Part shown: piece after piece, positions 54,699 through 63,087 of the stretch
How positions within the stretch are numbered: position 1 is the stretch's first letter
How the letters are laid out: each line of letters begins with the position of its first letter
Source of the DNA: Paroedura picta
Lineage: Eukaryota > Chordata > Lepidosauria > Squamata > Gekkonidae
Assembly: GCF_049243985.1 (NCBI RefSeq)
Contig: NC_135369.1
Span: 24,598,765 to 24,662,764, forward strand
Direction: 5' to 3'
Length of the DNA: 64,000 nucleotides
The notes under the pieces: generated by a model
What the model was told of the DNA's origin: nothing
Seen by the model: only the letters and a program-made list of their open reading frames with translations
The model's database searches: none
Made by a program: the position numbers and the translations under genes

Positions 54699-57600
54699 TA
54701 GCGCCAGTTGTATTCTTGAATGCAATGGGCTTGGCATCTAGTACTTAAATAAAGGCCATGGAGTTAGAAGGGAAATCAGGAAAAATCCGAGGCTAAAGCA
54801 ACTAAATACATCTTATATTTCCTGGAATAAACAATTCCTGACAACTTTTTTTCTAGCTTCCGCACAAACCACAATTGAAACATCTTTTGAAATGCAAGGA
54901 AATTCATCCAAGAAGGCTTGTGGTGACTGGGAACCTCATGGACATTTCTGCACAGGGACAGACACTTCAGTTTCTCAAAATCCATGGGAGAAATTCTAAT
55001 GTACAATCCCCACTGACATGAATGAGAGCTCCTTTTCACTTAGGCTCTGGACAGCAGAAGGTTGTAAGTGATGAAGCCCTTGCATTGAGAGTGCAGCGTA
55101 ATGGACTAAGATCCAGGTTCGAATCCTCAATCTGCCACAGTAGTTGCTGAGCAACTTTGTGCTAGTCACTCTCTCAGCCTCAACTGCCTTAACTGGGTTG
55201 TTGCCACGAGGACAGAATGGAGGAAGGGAAGAGACTGTCGTAAACCACTTTGGGTAAGGCAATAGTTTCTGTCTGCATTAAATGCACAACATAAGCTTTT
55301 GGGTTATGCAACACTCTATTACACTCTACATTTTCAAAATTTGAGTGTTTTGTTCTAGTAGTTAGTGGTAGATTTTCACCTGGGAAGAAAGCTGGTGTTG
55401 ATTCATTGCACAACTACTAAAAAGTCTTGGTAAATCTAAATAAAAATGACCATGAAGGACCCTGTGAAAACGCATCATGTTTTTACCTTTATGTGCTCTC
55501 CTTGACGCTGGTCTGGCTTGGCAGAACATGGGGCAGGCAGAAGTTCTGGGATGTCACTGCCAAGTGCACCTTTACTTCCGGGAGGCTCACCATCTCCTTG
55601 CCCACTCCAAGAGGAAGTTGAGGTCACCTGGTCTGAAATTCACAGCCCATTATTAACTCCAAGCGCTACCACAGAACACCAATAGCATCCTCAAAATTTG
55701 GTGGGAAAGAAAAATAGAGCTGGGCACCACCCACATACCAGAGGCCTTCTGAAGAGCTCCCTCAGTGGCTTCACGCAGACAGTACATAGCATGGGGGAGA
55801 AGACTGAGCCTTGCAGAATCCCATAGGCCAACCGCCAAGGGGCAGAGCAGGAGTCCCCCAACACTACCTTCTGGGACTGATTCCCCCAGATAGGACTTGG
55901 ACTACTGAGAGGTGGCTCAATATGGTATTATGACTGGTAGTATTGAAGCTGCTGAGAGATCCAGCAATACTAACATGGTCACAGTCCCCCTGTCTAGTTT
56001 TCAACAGAGGCCATAATCCAAGGTGACCAAAGCAGTCTCACTTCACAGAGTTCTCCTGTTGCAATCCTTACAACAATCTCACAAGGCTAGGCTCATTACC
56101 CCAAACACAGCAAATGGGAGACTAAGACTGAAAGGGTCACCCAAGGTCATCTGTTGAGCTCACAGCAGGGATGAGATCTAATACATTGTAGCTCTGTCCC
56201 CAAACCATTATGGGAATCTCTAACTGAAGCAGTAGGTGATGTCAGTGGCTCTCCATCAGAATCCCTGGAGAGCTGCTGCCAGTCTGAGTAGGCAATACTG
56301 ACCTTGACTTACTTAACTTCTGAGTCAGTATAAGGCAGCTTCACTTGTTCACTACACTAGTCCAAAACCAGTCCAAGTCTGGGCTGTCTAAACAGGGTCA
56401 TGTATACTGCCCACTAAGCAAACTGTGCAGTCCTTGTATTACTATTCCATTCCTCTCTTTCCCCACTTGTTCTTGATGAGGGCTACATGAACTAAAAGAC
56501 CAGGCCCTCTCACTTCAAATATAGAGGTCTTGTCTTAGTTTTATCCATTTTCTTCTTTAATTTCACAGCCATAGGGTCAAGACCATCATTTTCTGTAAAC
56601 TGCCTTGAGCTGCAAGGGGAGGGCAGAATATAAATATAAATATAAATATAAATATAAATATAAATATAAATATAAATATAAATATAAATATAAATATAAA
56701 TATAAATATAAATATAAATATAAATATAAATATAAATATAAATATAAATATAAATATAAATATAAATATAAATATAAATATAAATATAAATATAAATATA
56801 AATATAAATATAAATATAAATATAAATATAAATATAAATATAAATATAAATGAAAGGTTAGTCTTGCAGACTTGAGATTTGACTGCAACAGTTGCATTTG
56901 TTTATACATGACCAGGGCAGATTTGCGAGTGAAGTGCTTGCTTGTGAATTTGATTTCAGCATCATGCTGAAGTATTGGTGAGATTAAAGGAACTCTTCAA
57001 ATACAGTAGGATTATGAGAGTGACTGAGTGCTAGCAAAGGAGTCTGCCACATGCAGAAGACCCCAGATTCAAATTACTGGGTATTTTCTAGTTAAAAGAA
57101 TTTCAGACTTTTCTGTGCTCAAGAACCTGAAGGGCAACTGCCAGTTGTAGACGCCAATACTGAGTTAAATGGGGCAGCAGTTTCCACATATGTCAATTTC
57201 ATATGTCAATTTTCTCTTACATAAATGTCCCTTTGTATGTTAAAATCAGGCTCAGCACAAAGAACACACAAACCTAGCTCAGGCAATCACCACCAGTTTA
57301 TCACATACCAAATTCTTGGGGGAGGTGAAGCAGAAAAGTGAAATAACCACACCTCTTTGTATACACCTGATGCCACATGCTTTCATAATCCACACCTGCC
57401 GATGACATACCCTCCTGTGTGTGGCGATGCTTCTCCAGTTGCTCATCTAACTGGCGGCAAATGTGCTCCCCAAAGTACTGAAGAATCCGAGCCTCACGCC
57501 CACTGTTCAGAGGGAGTGGATACTTGTGGAGAGAGCTCAAAGCCTGTGGGCAAGAAGCAGGATAAACTGCATGGTGGAAAAGGAAACCTGACCTACCTAC

Positions 57601-58415
57601 TCCCTGTTTTCCAGCTTCTTTGTCAATAGGTAAAGAGGGAAGGGAGCAGAATCGGTAGCATCTCCTCCAATCAACACTAGGGCTGCAAGAGTAACTGACA
57701 CCCTGTAATCAAACTACTCCGGGTCATGTCTGCCAATTCTATTACTTTCCTGTTGTGCAGTTGTATTGGACCTTTGGAAAACAACAGCAGCAGCCAGAAA
57801 GGTGTCAGATTAAGTCTGCTGTGATTGGACCAATCTCTGCTCTGGCTCTGCCACACCACAGAGATCTGTTTCACCTGCAAGACTCCTCTGCTCCCCAAGA
57901 AGAGCAGAACCACAGGAAAATGGGTCAAGGTCAGGGGAGATCCCCAGCTCCTAAAAACGTCAGAGTGTGGCTGTGCTGGTCTGCATTAGAACAGTTAGAT
58001 TCGACCCCAGCAGCACCATAGAAGCTAGCAAGATTTACTTTGGAGTCAAAGCCTGCTGTCCGATGCAGAGACCCTCAAAAAAGTTTATACCTGTAAATCT
58101 TGTTGGTCTCTAGGGTGCTTCTGGATTCGACTCTAACACTTCTAAAATTCACTCATGAGGATAACGAACACACCCAATTTATTTCATGAGGCGCAACGCC
58201 CACGGTGGGGCTGACCGTGCGTTAGGCAAGGTAAGGAGGGCGCGAACAGGCACGGCCGCCCATCGAGGGGCGAGGGTTGCAGGCAAAGAGGCGCGGCCTA
58301 CCCTTTCATAAGCCCGCTGGAGCCTGAAGCGCCCGCGCTCGGCGGCCTCATCGCGCCACTCTTGCAGCCAGCGCTCGAATAAAGGATTGGGGCTTTCTTG
58401 GCGAGGCTTCGGCAT
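44206..58415 (-). CDS. MUS81: MUS81 structure-specific endonuclease subunit, complete
   Basis: MUS81 is the catalytic subunit of an XPF-family nuclease that pairs with EME1 or EME2 and cuts 3' flaps, stalled forks and recombination junctions in the nucleus. Sixteen coding exons are, from 5' to 3' on the - strand: 58415-58302, 57543-57411, 55632-55487, 53258-53160, 52901-52821, 52144-52056, 51566-51396, 51075-50968, 49557-49436, 47467-47376, 46821-46705, 46495-46400, 45659-45537, 45236-45139, 44658-44575 and 44272-44206. They join in phase to 579 residues; I recall human MUS81 at 551. Features are an N-terminal helix-hairpin-helix region (about 8-80), a linker, a winged helix (about 150-230), an ERCC4-type nuclease domain (about 300-455) with [10 protein letters not shown] and the signature ERKRMPD (365-371, i.e. 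ERK-x3-D), and tandem C-terminal HhH (about 498-575). All introns fit GT-AG. Confidence 0.97.
44575..44658 (-). CDS. MUS81: MUS81 coding exon 15
   Basis: It reads [20 protein letters not shown] and IRCGKLR, part of the second HhH. The acceptor is CTCTCCCTGCAG; the donor CGGAG|GTGAGG. Confidence 0.96.
45139..45236 (-). CDS. MUS81: MUS81 coding exon 14: C-terminal HhH
   Basis: It reads [20 protein letters not shown] and [12 protein letters not shown]. The [10 protein letters not shown] hairpin is the DNA-binding HhH. The donor CAG|GTACCT is short of consensus. Confidence 0.97.
45537..45659 (-). CDS. MUS81: MUS81 coding exon 13
   Basis: It has an acidic-basic linker ([10 protein letters not shown]), then [15 protein letters not shown], matching human LLTFSDFNAGAIKNK. 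The donor is AAG|GTAGTG. Confidence 0.96.
46400..46495 (-). CDS. MUS81: MUS81 coding exon 12: end of nuclease domain
   Basis: It reads [20 protein letters not shown] and ends SKLYG. The acceptor TTTCTCCAAG lacks a C before AG but keeps phase and homology. Confidence 0.95.
46705..46821 (-). CDS. MUS81: MUS81 coding exon 11: nuclease domain
   Basis: It reads [20 protein letters not shown], then [16 protein letters not shown]. The acceptor is CACCCTCCCTCAG; the donor CAG|GTACCG. Confidence 0.97.
47376..47467 (-). CDS. MUS81: MUS81 coding exon 10: catalytic ERK-x3-D motif
   Basis: It reads [20 protein letters not shown] and [10 protein letters not shown]. The nuclease signature is complete: E365, R366, K367, D371. 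Human has LDD where this has MPD, so only the free positions differ. Confidence 0.98.
47530..48568 (+). mobile_element. L2 LINE 3' half, sense (antisense to MUS81)
   Basis: It encodes a decayed L2 ORF2 C-terminus ([15 protein letters not shown], a [10 protein letters not shown]-like piece, [25 protein letters not shown]) and the 3' UTR ACACCACCCTGAGCCGG with an (AAATA)n tail. Several frame breaks are visible. It lies in the MUS81 intron between exons 10 and 9. Confidence 0.83.
49436..49557 (-). CDS. MUS81: MUS81 coding exon 9: nuclease domain
   Basis: It reads [20 protein letters not shown] and [12 protein letters not shown]. The donor CCAG|GTGCGG is weak but fits phase 1 and the next exon. 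Confidence 0.95.
49944..50069. mobile_element. Palindromic hAT-like MITE with exact 8-bp duplication
   Basis: CTTTAAAG at 49936-49943 and 50070-50077 flanks ends CAGGGGTAGTCAAACTG and its inverse. The two ~54-base arms match except at about one position, around a short loop. It lies in a MUS81 intron. Confidence 0.92.
50193..50335. repeat. Interspersed repeat (type F)
   Basis: It has AATGGCCCCTTTAAGACC, AACAAAATTTTATTCCAGG and TGCATGCACACTTCCTCAGAC, matching one arm of 16796-16928 and continuing beyond it. A partial echo of the last block (CTGAGGAAGTGTGCCTGCAC) follows in inverted order. Confidence 0.6.
50968..51075 (-). CDS. MUS81: MUS81 coding exon 8: start of nuclease domain
   Basis: It reads an acid-rich linker, [12 protein letters not shown], then [13 protein letters not shown]308 corresponds to the catalytic aspartate of the XPF family. 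The acceptor is TTTTCCTCCCAG. Confidence 0.96.
51396..51566 (-). CDS. MUS81: MUS81 coding exon 7: winged-helix end and linker
   Basis: It opens [20 protein letters not shown] (human RYSLTPEGLELAQKLAESEG) and runs into an acidic disordered linker ([17 protein letters not shown]). Confidence 0.95.
52056..52144 (-). CDS. MUS81: MUS81 coding exon 6: winged helix
   Basis: It reads [20 protein letters not shown] and LVLKTNIPA. The human counterpart is APGSARPWPALRSLLHRNLVL. The acceptor is ATACTTGTAG. Confidence 0.95.
52217..52690 (+). repeat. 5S rRNA-derived SINE, sense, split by a Sauria-like SINE
   Basis: AACTAAGCAGGGTCAGCCCTGG and GTCAGTATTTGGGTGGGAGG are 5S-like. It continues to AGCCTTGAAAACCCTAG at 52356. 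The 3' end ATTGGCTGCAACTTGACAGC resumes at about 52638 after the inner SINE. Confidence 0.75.
52357..52637 (-). repeat. Sauria-like SINE nested in a 5S-type SINE, antisense
   Basis: A full-length young-type copy: (GAA)n tail, TTTCTTATATGCCGCTTTTCC, CAAAGCGGCTTACAGTCGCC and the head AGAGCCAGTTTGGTGTAGTGG read inverted. It lies in the MUS81 intron between exons 6 and 5. Confidence 0.87.
52821..52901 (-). CDS. MUS81: MUS81 coding exon 5: winged helix
   Basis: It reads [20 protein letters not shown] and [20 protein letters not shown] matches human HFLTKEELLQRCAQ. Confidence 0.94.
53160..53258 (-). CDS. MUS81: MUS81 coding exon 4: start of winged helix
   Basis: It reads [20 protein letters not shown] and [24 protein letters not shown] matches human SGARVILLVLY. 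The acceptor is TCTCCTTTTAG; the donor AGT|GTAAGA. Confidence 0.94.
53604..53739. mobile_element. Palindromic hAT-like MITE with exact 8-bp duplication
   Basis: CTCTAAAT at 53596-53603 and 53740-53747 flanks ends CAGGGGTAGTCAACCTG and its inverse. The arms pair over about 65 bases. It lies in a MUS81 intron. Confidence 0.92.
53949..54170 (+). repeat. Sauria-like SINE, sense
   Basis: It has GAACCAGTGTGGTGTAGTAG, TTGGTTCTCCACTCCTCC, CCCTACCTACCTCACAAGG and the tail CTCATCATCTT. Confidence 0.78.
54666..54695 (+). repeat. (AC)n microsatellite
   Basis: About fifteen AC units, uninterrupted, in a MUS81 intron. Confidence 0.95.
55078..55265 (+). repeat. Worn tRNA-derived SINE
   Basis: It has AGATCCAGGTTCGAATCCTC (B box), GTGCTAGTCACTCTCTCAGCC and GTAAACCACTTTGGGTAAGG. 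It is too diverged to place firmly as type C or Sauria-like. Confidence 0.45.
55487..55632 (-). CDS. MUS81: MUS81 coding exon 3: low-complexity linker
   Basis: 49 residues rich in S, G and P ([15 protein letters not shown]) correspond by position and phase to the poorly conserved human linker. Support is splice sites (GAATTTCAG and AAG|GTAAAA), open frame and phase rather than similarity. Confidence 0.85.
55640..56050 (-). mobile_element. L2 LINE reverse-transcriptase fragment, antisense
   Basis: Inverted, the block contains the coding for LVLLDLSAA, and the + strand has AGACTGAGCCTTGCAGAATCCC, GGGGCAGAGCAGGAGTCCCCC and TGCTGAGAGATCCAGCAATAC, typical of L2 RT in reptiles. It is well decayed. 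Confidence 0.65.
56590..56627 (+). mobile_element. LINE-type 3' end feeding a microsatellite
   Basis: GTAAACTGCCTTGAGCTGC and GGGGAGGGCAGAATATAAA match the L2-type 3' end seen at 48510 (CACCCTGAGCCGG, GGGAGGGTGGTAT). The hexamer array starts exactly where its A-rich tail should. Confidence 0.5.
56628..56851 (+). repeat. (TATAAA)n hexanucleotide array, ~37 units
   Basis: About 224 bases of perfect TATAAA repeats with no interruption seen by eye. It lies in a MUS81 intron (exons 3 to 2). It reads as Tyr-Lys or Leu-Tyr repeats in translation, which is not a gene. Confidence 0.97.
57411..57543 (-). CDS. MUS81: MUS81 coding exon 2: N-terminal HhH
   Basis: It reads [20 protein letters not shown], then [19 protein letters not shown], very close to human KALRSLRRYPLPL. 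The donor is GAGG|GTATGT. Confidence 0.97.
57955..58140. repeat. Interspersed repeat (type F)
   Basis: It has GAGTGTGGCTGTGCTGGTCTG, then CAGCAGCACCATAGAAGC and AATCTTGTTGGTCTCTAGGG. It shows the same head and inverted block as 16796-16928, but more worn. It ends about 160 bases before MUS81 exon 1. Confidence 0.55.
58302..58415 (-). CDS. MUS81: MUS81 first coding exon
   Basis: It reads [20 protein letters not shown], then [10 protein letters not shown] and RLQRAYER. NPLFxRWLxEWRDEA matches human. The start is preferred because A is at -3 and the length fits. An in-frame ATG 24 codons upstream (T at -3) is weaker. The donor is AGG|GTAGGC. Confidence 0.95.
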
Positions 58416-58720
58416 GTTCCGAAGGCGGAGCCACCCTTCTTCCGCCCTGCCGCCTATAACCTGGAACTCATCGAACGGCCCGACCATAGAGTCCCCCGTT
58501 GCTGGGCTGCGACCATCATAGGGTAGAGCGGGCCACGGGTTTGGGGCATACGCGCTGCACCCCCTAGTGGCTGGCGGACGCCACCGCTCATAGTGAGCAC
58601 GGGCGGCTTCCCACGCCTTTCTCTGGCGCGGAGTCCCGCCCCCAAGGTCACATGTCCAAGGAGGGGGAAGGATTAGGCGTGGTTTTTCCTCATAGACCCC
58701 TTTCATTCCGGCCCTTTAAG
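58416..58720 (-). promoter_or_regulatory. MUS81: MUS81 5' UTR and promoter region, GC-rich
   Basis: It is GC-rich with many CpG and no TATA box, as expected for a housekeeping repair gene. The frame upstream of the chosen ATG stays open for 97 codons to an ATG at 58706. No transcription start can be fixed. Confidence 0.55.
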
Positions 58721-58989
58721 GAAGAAAAAAGCAAACATCCTGAGTTAAACAATCGGGTTTTAATACGAGCTTTGTCGAAATATATGTAGATTGAACACTG
58801 TCCATTCACTGGCGAATTTTTGTAGAGATAAAGGCAGAACAAAATTATTGTCAAGGGAAACCTTAAAGACCCTCAACATTTTCCTGTTTGTCAATTTTTT
58901 GAGAGTCAAAGCTCACTTTAACAAGACAGGAATGGGAATAACGATCCATCGCCCTTATACCGAGATCAGAAGGGTGGCCGAAGGCAGGA

Positions 58990-59190
58990 TAGAGTTGCCA
59001 ACTCTGGCTTGGGAAAGAACAGGAGACTTTGAGAGTGGAGCCTGCAGAGCGAGGTTTGGGGAGGGGAGAAACTTCAGTGGGGTATAATGCCATACAACCT
59101 ACCTCTCCAGGGGAACTGGTCTCTGTTACTTGGAGATGAGCTGTAATTCTGGGGGATACTGAGGTCCCACCTGGAAACTGACATCCCTAC
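58990..59190. mobile_element. TIR repeat (GTTGCCAAC family), copy 8
   Basis: It starts AGAGTTGCCAACTCTGGC and ends GGAAACTGACATCCC. It has GGGTATAATGCCATACAACC and CTTGGAGATGAGCTGTAATTC. Confidence 0.62.
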
Positions 59191-59607
59191 AACAGGAAGT
59201 TCCATCTTTTGCACTGTACCTCTGCAGCCTGACTCCAGCTATCCTTTAAAGACACACATCCTGTTGGTCTTCAAGATGGTACTGGACTTGAGTTTTGTTC
59301 TACTACTACATTCTTGCACACAATCTCACATGCAACTCATTTAAATATGTGTGAAGTACCATCAAGTTCCTTCCAATTTATGGTGACCCTATGAATTCAT
59401 GCCTTCCTAAATGTCCTATTGTTACCAGTCTTGTTCAGGGCTTGAAAGAAATGAGGGCTGTGGCTTCCTTTATAGAGTCAATTCATCTCATGTTTGGTCT
59501 TCCTTTTTTCTTGCTGCCTCCAATTGTCCCTAGCTTTATTATCTTTTCCAGTGAATCTTCTCATAATTCAACCAAAATAAGATAGCTTCAGTTTCATCAT
59601 TTTAGCT

Positions 59608-60170
59608 CAGCCTTTCTCAACTTTTTTACTGTTGAGAAACCACTGAAACATTATTCAGGCTTTGCAATTGTGTAGGATATGGTTGGTAAGCATAGCTGTG
59701 TATATGCCCACCCCTCACCTTCCCACCCTCTCCAGGCCCATCATTGGCCATGGAGGGGTTTTGACATGACCATATATGATCATAAAGGTAAGCACTGGGT
59801 CATGTCTGACCCTTGGGGTGATGCCCTCCAGCATTTTCATGGCAGACTCAATTTGGGGTGGTTTGCCAGTGCCTTCCCCAGTCATTACCATTTACCCCCC
59901 CCCCCCAGCAAGCTGGGTACTCATTTTACCTCGGAAGGATGGAAGCCTTAGTCAACCTTGAGCTGGCTGCTGGGATTGAACTCCCAGCCTCATGGGCAGA
60001 GCTTCAGACTGCATGTTGGCTACCTTACCACTCTGCGCTACAAGAGGCTCTTATATGATCATATCACCTGATAAATGTCTAATAAATTTAAAAAATATAT
60101 TAAAAGTGCATCAACTCCCACTCATTTGGAAAACTCAGGGCTGTCAAGAAACCCTGGTTGAGAAAGCTTG
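59608..60170. mobile_element. hAT-like MITE with exact 8-bp duplication, split by a SINE
   Basis: TTTTAGCT at 59600-59607 and 60171-60178 flanks ends CAGCCTTTCTCAAC and GTTGAGAAAGCTTG. It is the same family as 26408-26832. The SINE at 59785-60051 entered later. Confidence 0.87.
59785..60051 (-). repeat. tRNA-derived SINE (type D) with 12-bp target duplication
   Basis: TATATGATCATA at 59773-59784 is repeated at 60052-60063. The interior matches 28085-28374. The head is at the right end, so the sense direction is -. Confidence 0.85.
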
Positions 60171-60185
60171 TTTTAGCTTCTAGGG

Positions 60186-60275
60186 CAGTAGTTCTCAACC
60201 TGGGGGTCAGGACCCCTTTGGAGGTCGAACGACCCTTTCACAGGAGTTGCGGCAGAGCAAGCATATGCCACAAGT
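60186..60275. mobile_element. hAT-like element fragment
   Basis: It starts CAGTAGTTCTCAACCTGGGG and has GGTCGAACGACCCTTTCAC, a motif I know from hAT-Charlie-type elements in amniotes. The other end was not found. Confidence 0.5.
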
Positions 60276-60489
60276 ATAATATATGGCTAGATGGAAGAAT
60301 ATATAAGTAATTTATCAATGCCCTGACTAGATGGCTCAAGGCAGCTTTATCTCATAAGATCTTGAAGGCAAAGGAAGGCAGATGGACAGACAGACAGACA
60401 GACAGGTGATTGTTCACTCAACCTCTTCCACAGACCACTCACATGCCAAAGATGTGGTTACATATTACTCTAGAATTTTGTTTGATTTT

Positions 60490-60685
60490 TGCTGTCAAGC
60501 CGCAGCTGACTTCGCGTGACCCCATGGGGTGTTTAAGGCAAGGGACATTCAGAGCTGGTTTGCCCTTGCCTGCCTCTGCATTGCAATTATGGATTTCCTT
60601 GAGGTCTCTCATCCAAATATGAACCAGGGCCAGCCCTGCCTAGGTTCTGAGAGCTGATGAAATCCAGCTAGCCTGGTCAGGGTCA
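60490..60685 (-). repeat. 5S rRNA-derived SINE, antisense
   Basis: Inverted it reads GCAGGGCTGGCCCTGGTTC and ATATTTGGATGAGAGACC (5S-like), with GTCACGCGAAGTCAGCTGCG near the 3' end. It is full length but worn. Confidence 0.68.
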
Positions 60686-61172
60686 ATCAATCCAGTAACA
60701 GCCCCACAATGGTGAGCATTGCTTTCAGAACAGTTAATGTGTCACAAGTCAAAATACACAAGGCACCTACTTGCGGTAGGTTGCCGTCAGTTTGTCAGGG
60801 TTGCCAAGAAGAATCTTCATGAACAGATGCCAGCCTGGAGCCGTGCAGCTCTGTTACACCCAAACAGTACCACAAGCTTCCAAAATGCTACAAGCCCTTC
60901 CTCCACAAAAAAGGGAGAGCACTCTATCATTCATTCAGCCTTTTCCACAGAGTCTAACAGCTAGGATACAGCAGTTTGAGTCACTTCTGACCACATCCAA
61001 CCATACATGATTTACTGCCTACTGAGTTTTGGTTAGGGAGTTAATGGAAACTCTTACCTCAGCTTAATAAAACACTTTGATCTAATTAAACTAATTCTTC
61101 AATAACAGGGAGAGAGGGTACAGAGAAAGGCATATGCACTCCACAGATTCTTAAAATGGTTTAACAAGGTCC

Positions 61173-61174
<2 letters not shown>

Positions 61175-61203
<29 letters not shown>
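61175..61203 (+). repeat. (GATT)n microsatellite
   Basis: Seven GATT units at the start of a LINE- or SINE-like tail region (TTTATAGCCTGCCACTCC). Confidence 0.9.
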
Positions 61204-61677
61204 TATAGCCTGCCACTCCATGAAACTCTGTCTTGTGGCAGGTGACATCCTAAAAACCCCACAATAAAATCCCAGTAAAACAAATAAAAAGTTATCCCTC
61301 CCCCCTGTTAAAACACTGTAAGTGGTCTGTAGATACTTTGATGCTGGTCAATGACCGTAATAAATAATCATCAAACTCCCCCCCCCCCCGCCAAAGTACT
61401 ACCATTAATCTTGTGTTTCGGGGGAACAGTTGGAAAAGGGGTGGGCAGGTGTTCTGGCCCCTTAAGGGGGAGAAGATCTTAACTGCCCTGTTCCCCAACC
61501 AAGGACATGGCGGAAGAGCTCCATTTTGCAGGTCCTACAGAACTAAGAAAACTTTCTTCCTATAGAACCATGGAAACAGTAGTTCTATAATTGAGGGCAT
61601 AGGATTCCGGTGCTTTTGATAGTTCATGTTGATACCCAGAATTATGTAAAGGGAAGCTGTAATCTTTGGAGGTAGAG

Positions 61678-61876
61678 GTATGCCAGCCTTCTCGTGGGAT
61701 TTGGGGATTTCCCCGAATTACAACTCCTCTCCAGACTACAGAGATCAGTTCCAATGGAGAAAATGAATGCTTTGAAGATTGCACTCTATGACATAGTAGC
61801 TCACTCAGGTCGCTGGTTTCACCAGCATCTATAACCAATTCTCCAGGAGTTTCCCTTCCTGGAGCTGGCAACCCTA
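61678..61876. mobile_element. TIR repeat (GTTGCCAAC family), copy 9
   Basis: It starts TATGCCAGCCTTCTCGTGG and ends CCTGGAGCTGGCAACCCTA. It has CAGACTACAGAGATCAGTTCC. Confidence 0.6.
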
Positions 61877-61879
61877 CCC

Positions 61880-63085
61880 CCTAGCCTCCTGCTTGTAGCC
61901 AGTGGGGATCTGGTGTTGGATTTTTTGTTTGTACATCCTTGCATGCACACTCACAATTACTGAAGTGTTGCATCATGGGAGAATTCCATTTCTGTTAGCT
62001 TTGACAGCTAGTGACTGTTTCGTATGTTGAGAGTGAGAGTTAAAATAAGTCTCTCTGTTCATGTTTATAAGTCAGTCAGAAAATGTAAAAGAATATCTGC
62101 TTCTATGTTGTGAATGTCAAAAAGGAAACAGTATAACAGATCCAAACTTTAACTTGATGTAAACAGAAAAGTAAAGAAAAAATGTGTCTCTGAAGCCAGT
62201 TTTACCTCAGAAGAAAGTTACTTTTGAACGTTTTGCTAGTGTGTAAGTAAATCCTACATAGAAGAGTGGATAATACACAGGAGTATGGATTTGTCTTTAA
62301 AAAAATATATCTACTTTGAACAATTTGTGTAAATGTTACTGGAGCTTAGATTGTTCTGCCAACCGAAGGGCTGTTTCCTGTTCTGAAAACAAAGGAAAGG
62401 AAAATTCCAGGAGATTTTCCCATAACATGATTCAGGGTTAAAAAAATAAATAAATCTTCAGCCATGCAGATTGGAATCCTAACTAGGTCAGATCAGTAAA
62501 CAAAGTCTAATTTCACCTACCTAACTGAATCCTTCTCTAGCTTCCACTCAATTATCACCCTGCTCTCTATTCTAATGCCCCCTTTCCAATACTCGGTTTC
62601 CACAAAAAAAGAGTGCATTTTCTCAAAACTGTCTTTCCCTTTAATTTTATTTATGTTTAATTTATTTAAAACATTTTGATGACGCCTTTCCACCCAGTCA
62701 GAATCTTCAAGATGGCAAACATGAAAATGCATTAAAACATTTGAAGAATTAAAATACATTTTAAAGAATTTTAAAAATGCAGGAACAAACAGCATCAGGA
62801 AAGCCAATTACAATTCTTGGGAGCATGCCTAAGGAAACAAAAAAATTTTCCACATGCCGACGAAGAACATCGATTGAGAGAGATAGAAGAATCTTCCTGG
62901 AAAAGGAGTTCCAAAACCTGAGGAGATTGCATTCTGCACATGCCCCTAGATGCTCTTTGCTCTCCCAAACAACTGACTTGCTTTCTGCAATGTGTTTAAT
63001 CTTACACAAACTCCATAATCCCTGGAGATTGAGAATTTCCTCTGAATCATTTCACTTTGTTTTCAACAGCAAGCAGCATGAAGGC
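61880..63085. other. Intergenic sequence, nothing recognised
   Basis: It is AT-rich. A 118-codon open frame at 62777-63133 and its antisense match no family I know and have no gene features. Confidence 0.4.
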
Positions 63086-63087
63086 AC

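Noticed and set aside
56586-56909. Long Leu-Tyr / Tyr-Lys repeat proteins on both strands
   Set aside because: They are translations of the (TATAAA)n array.
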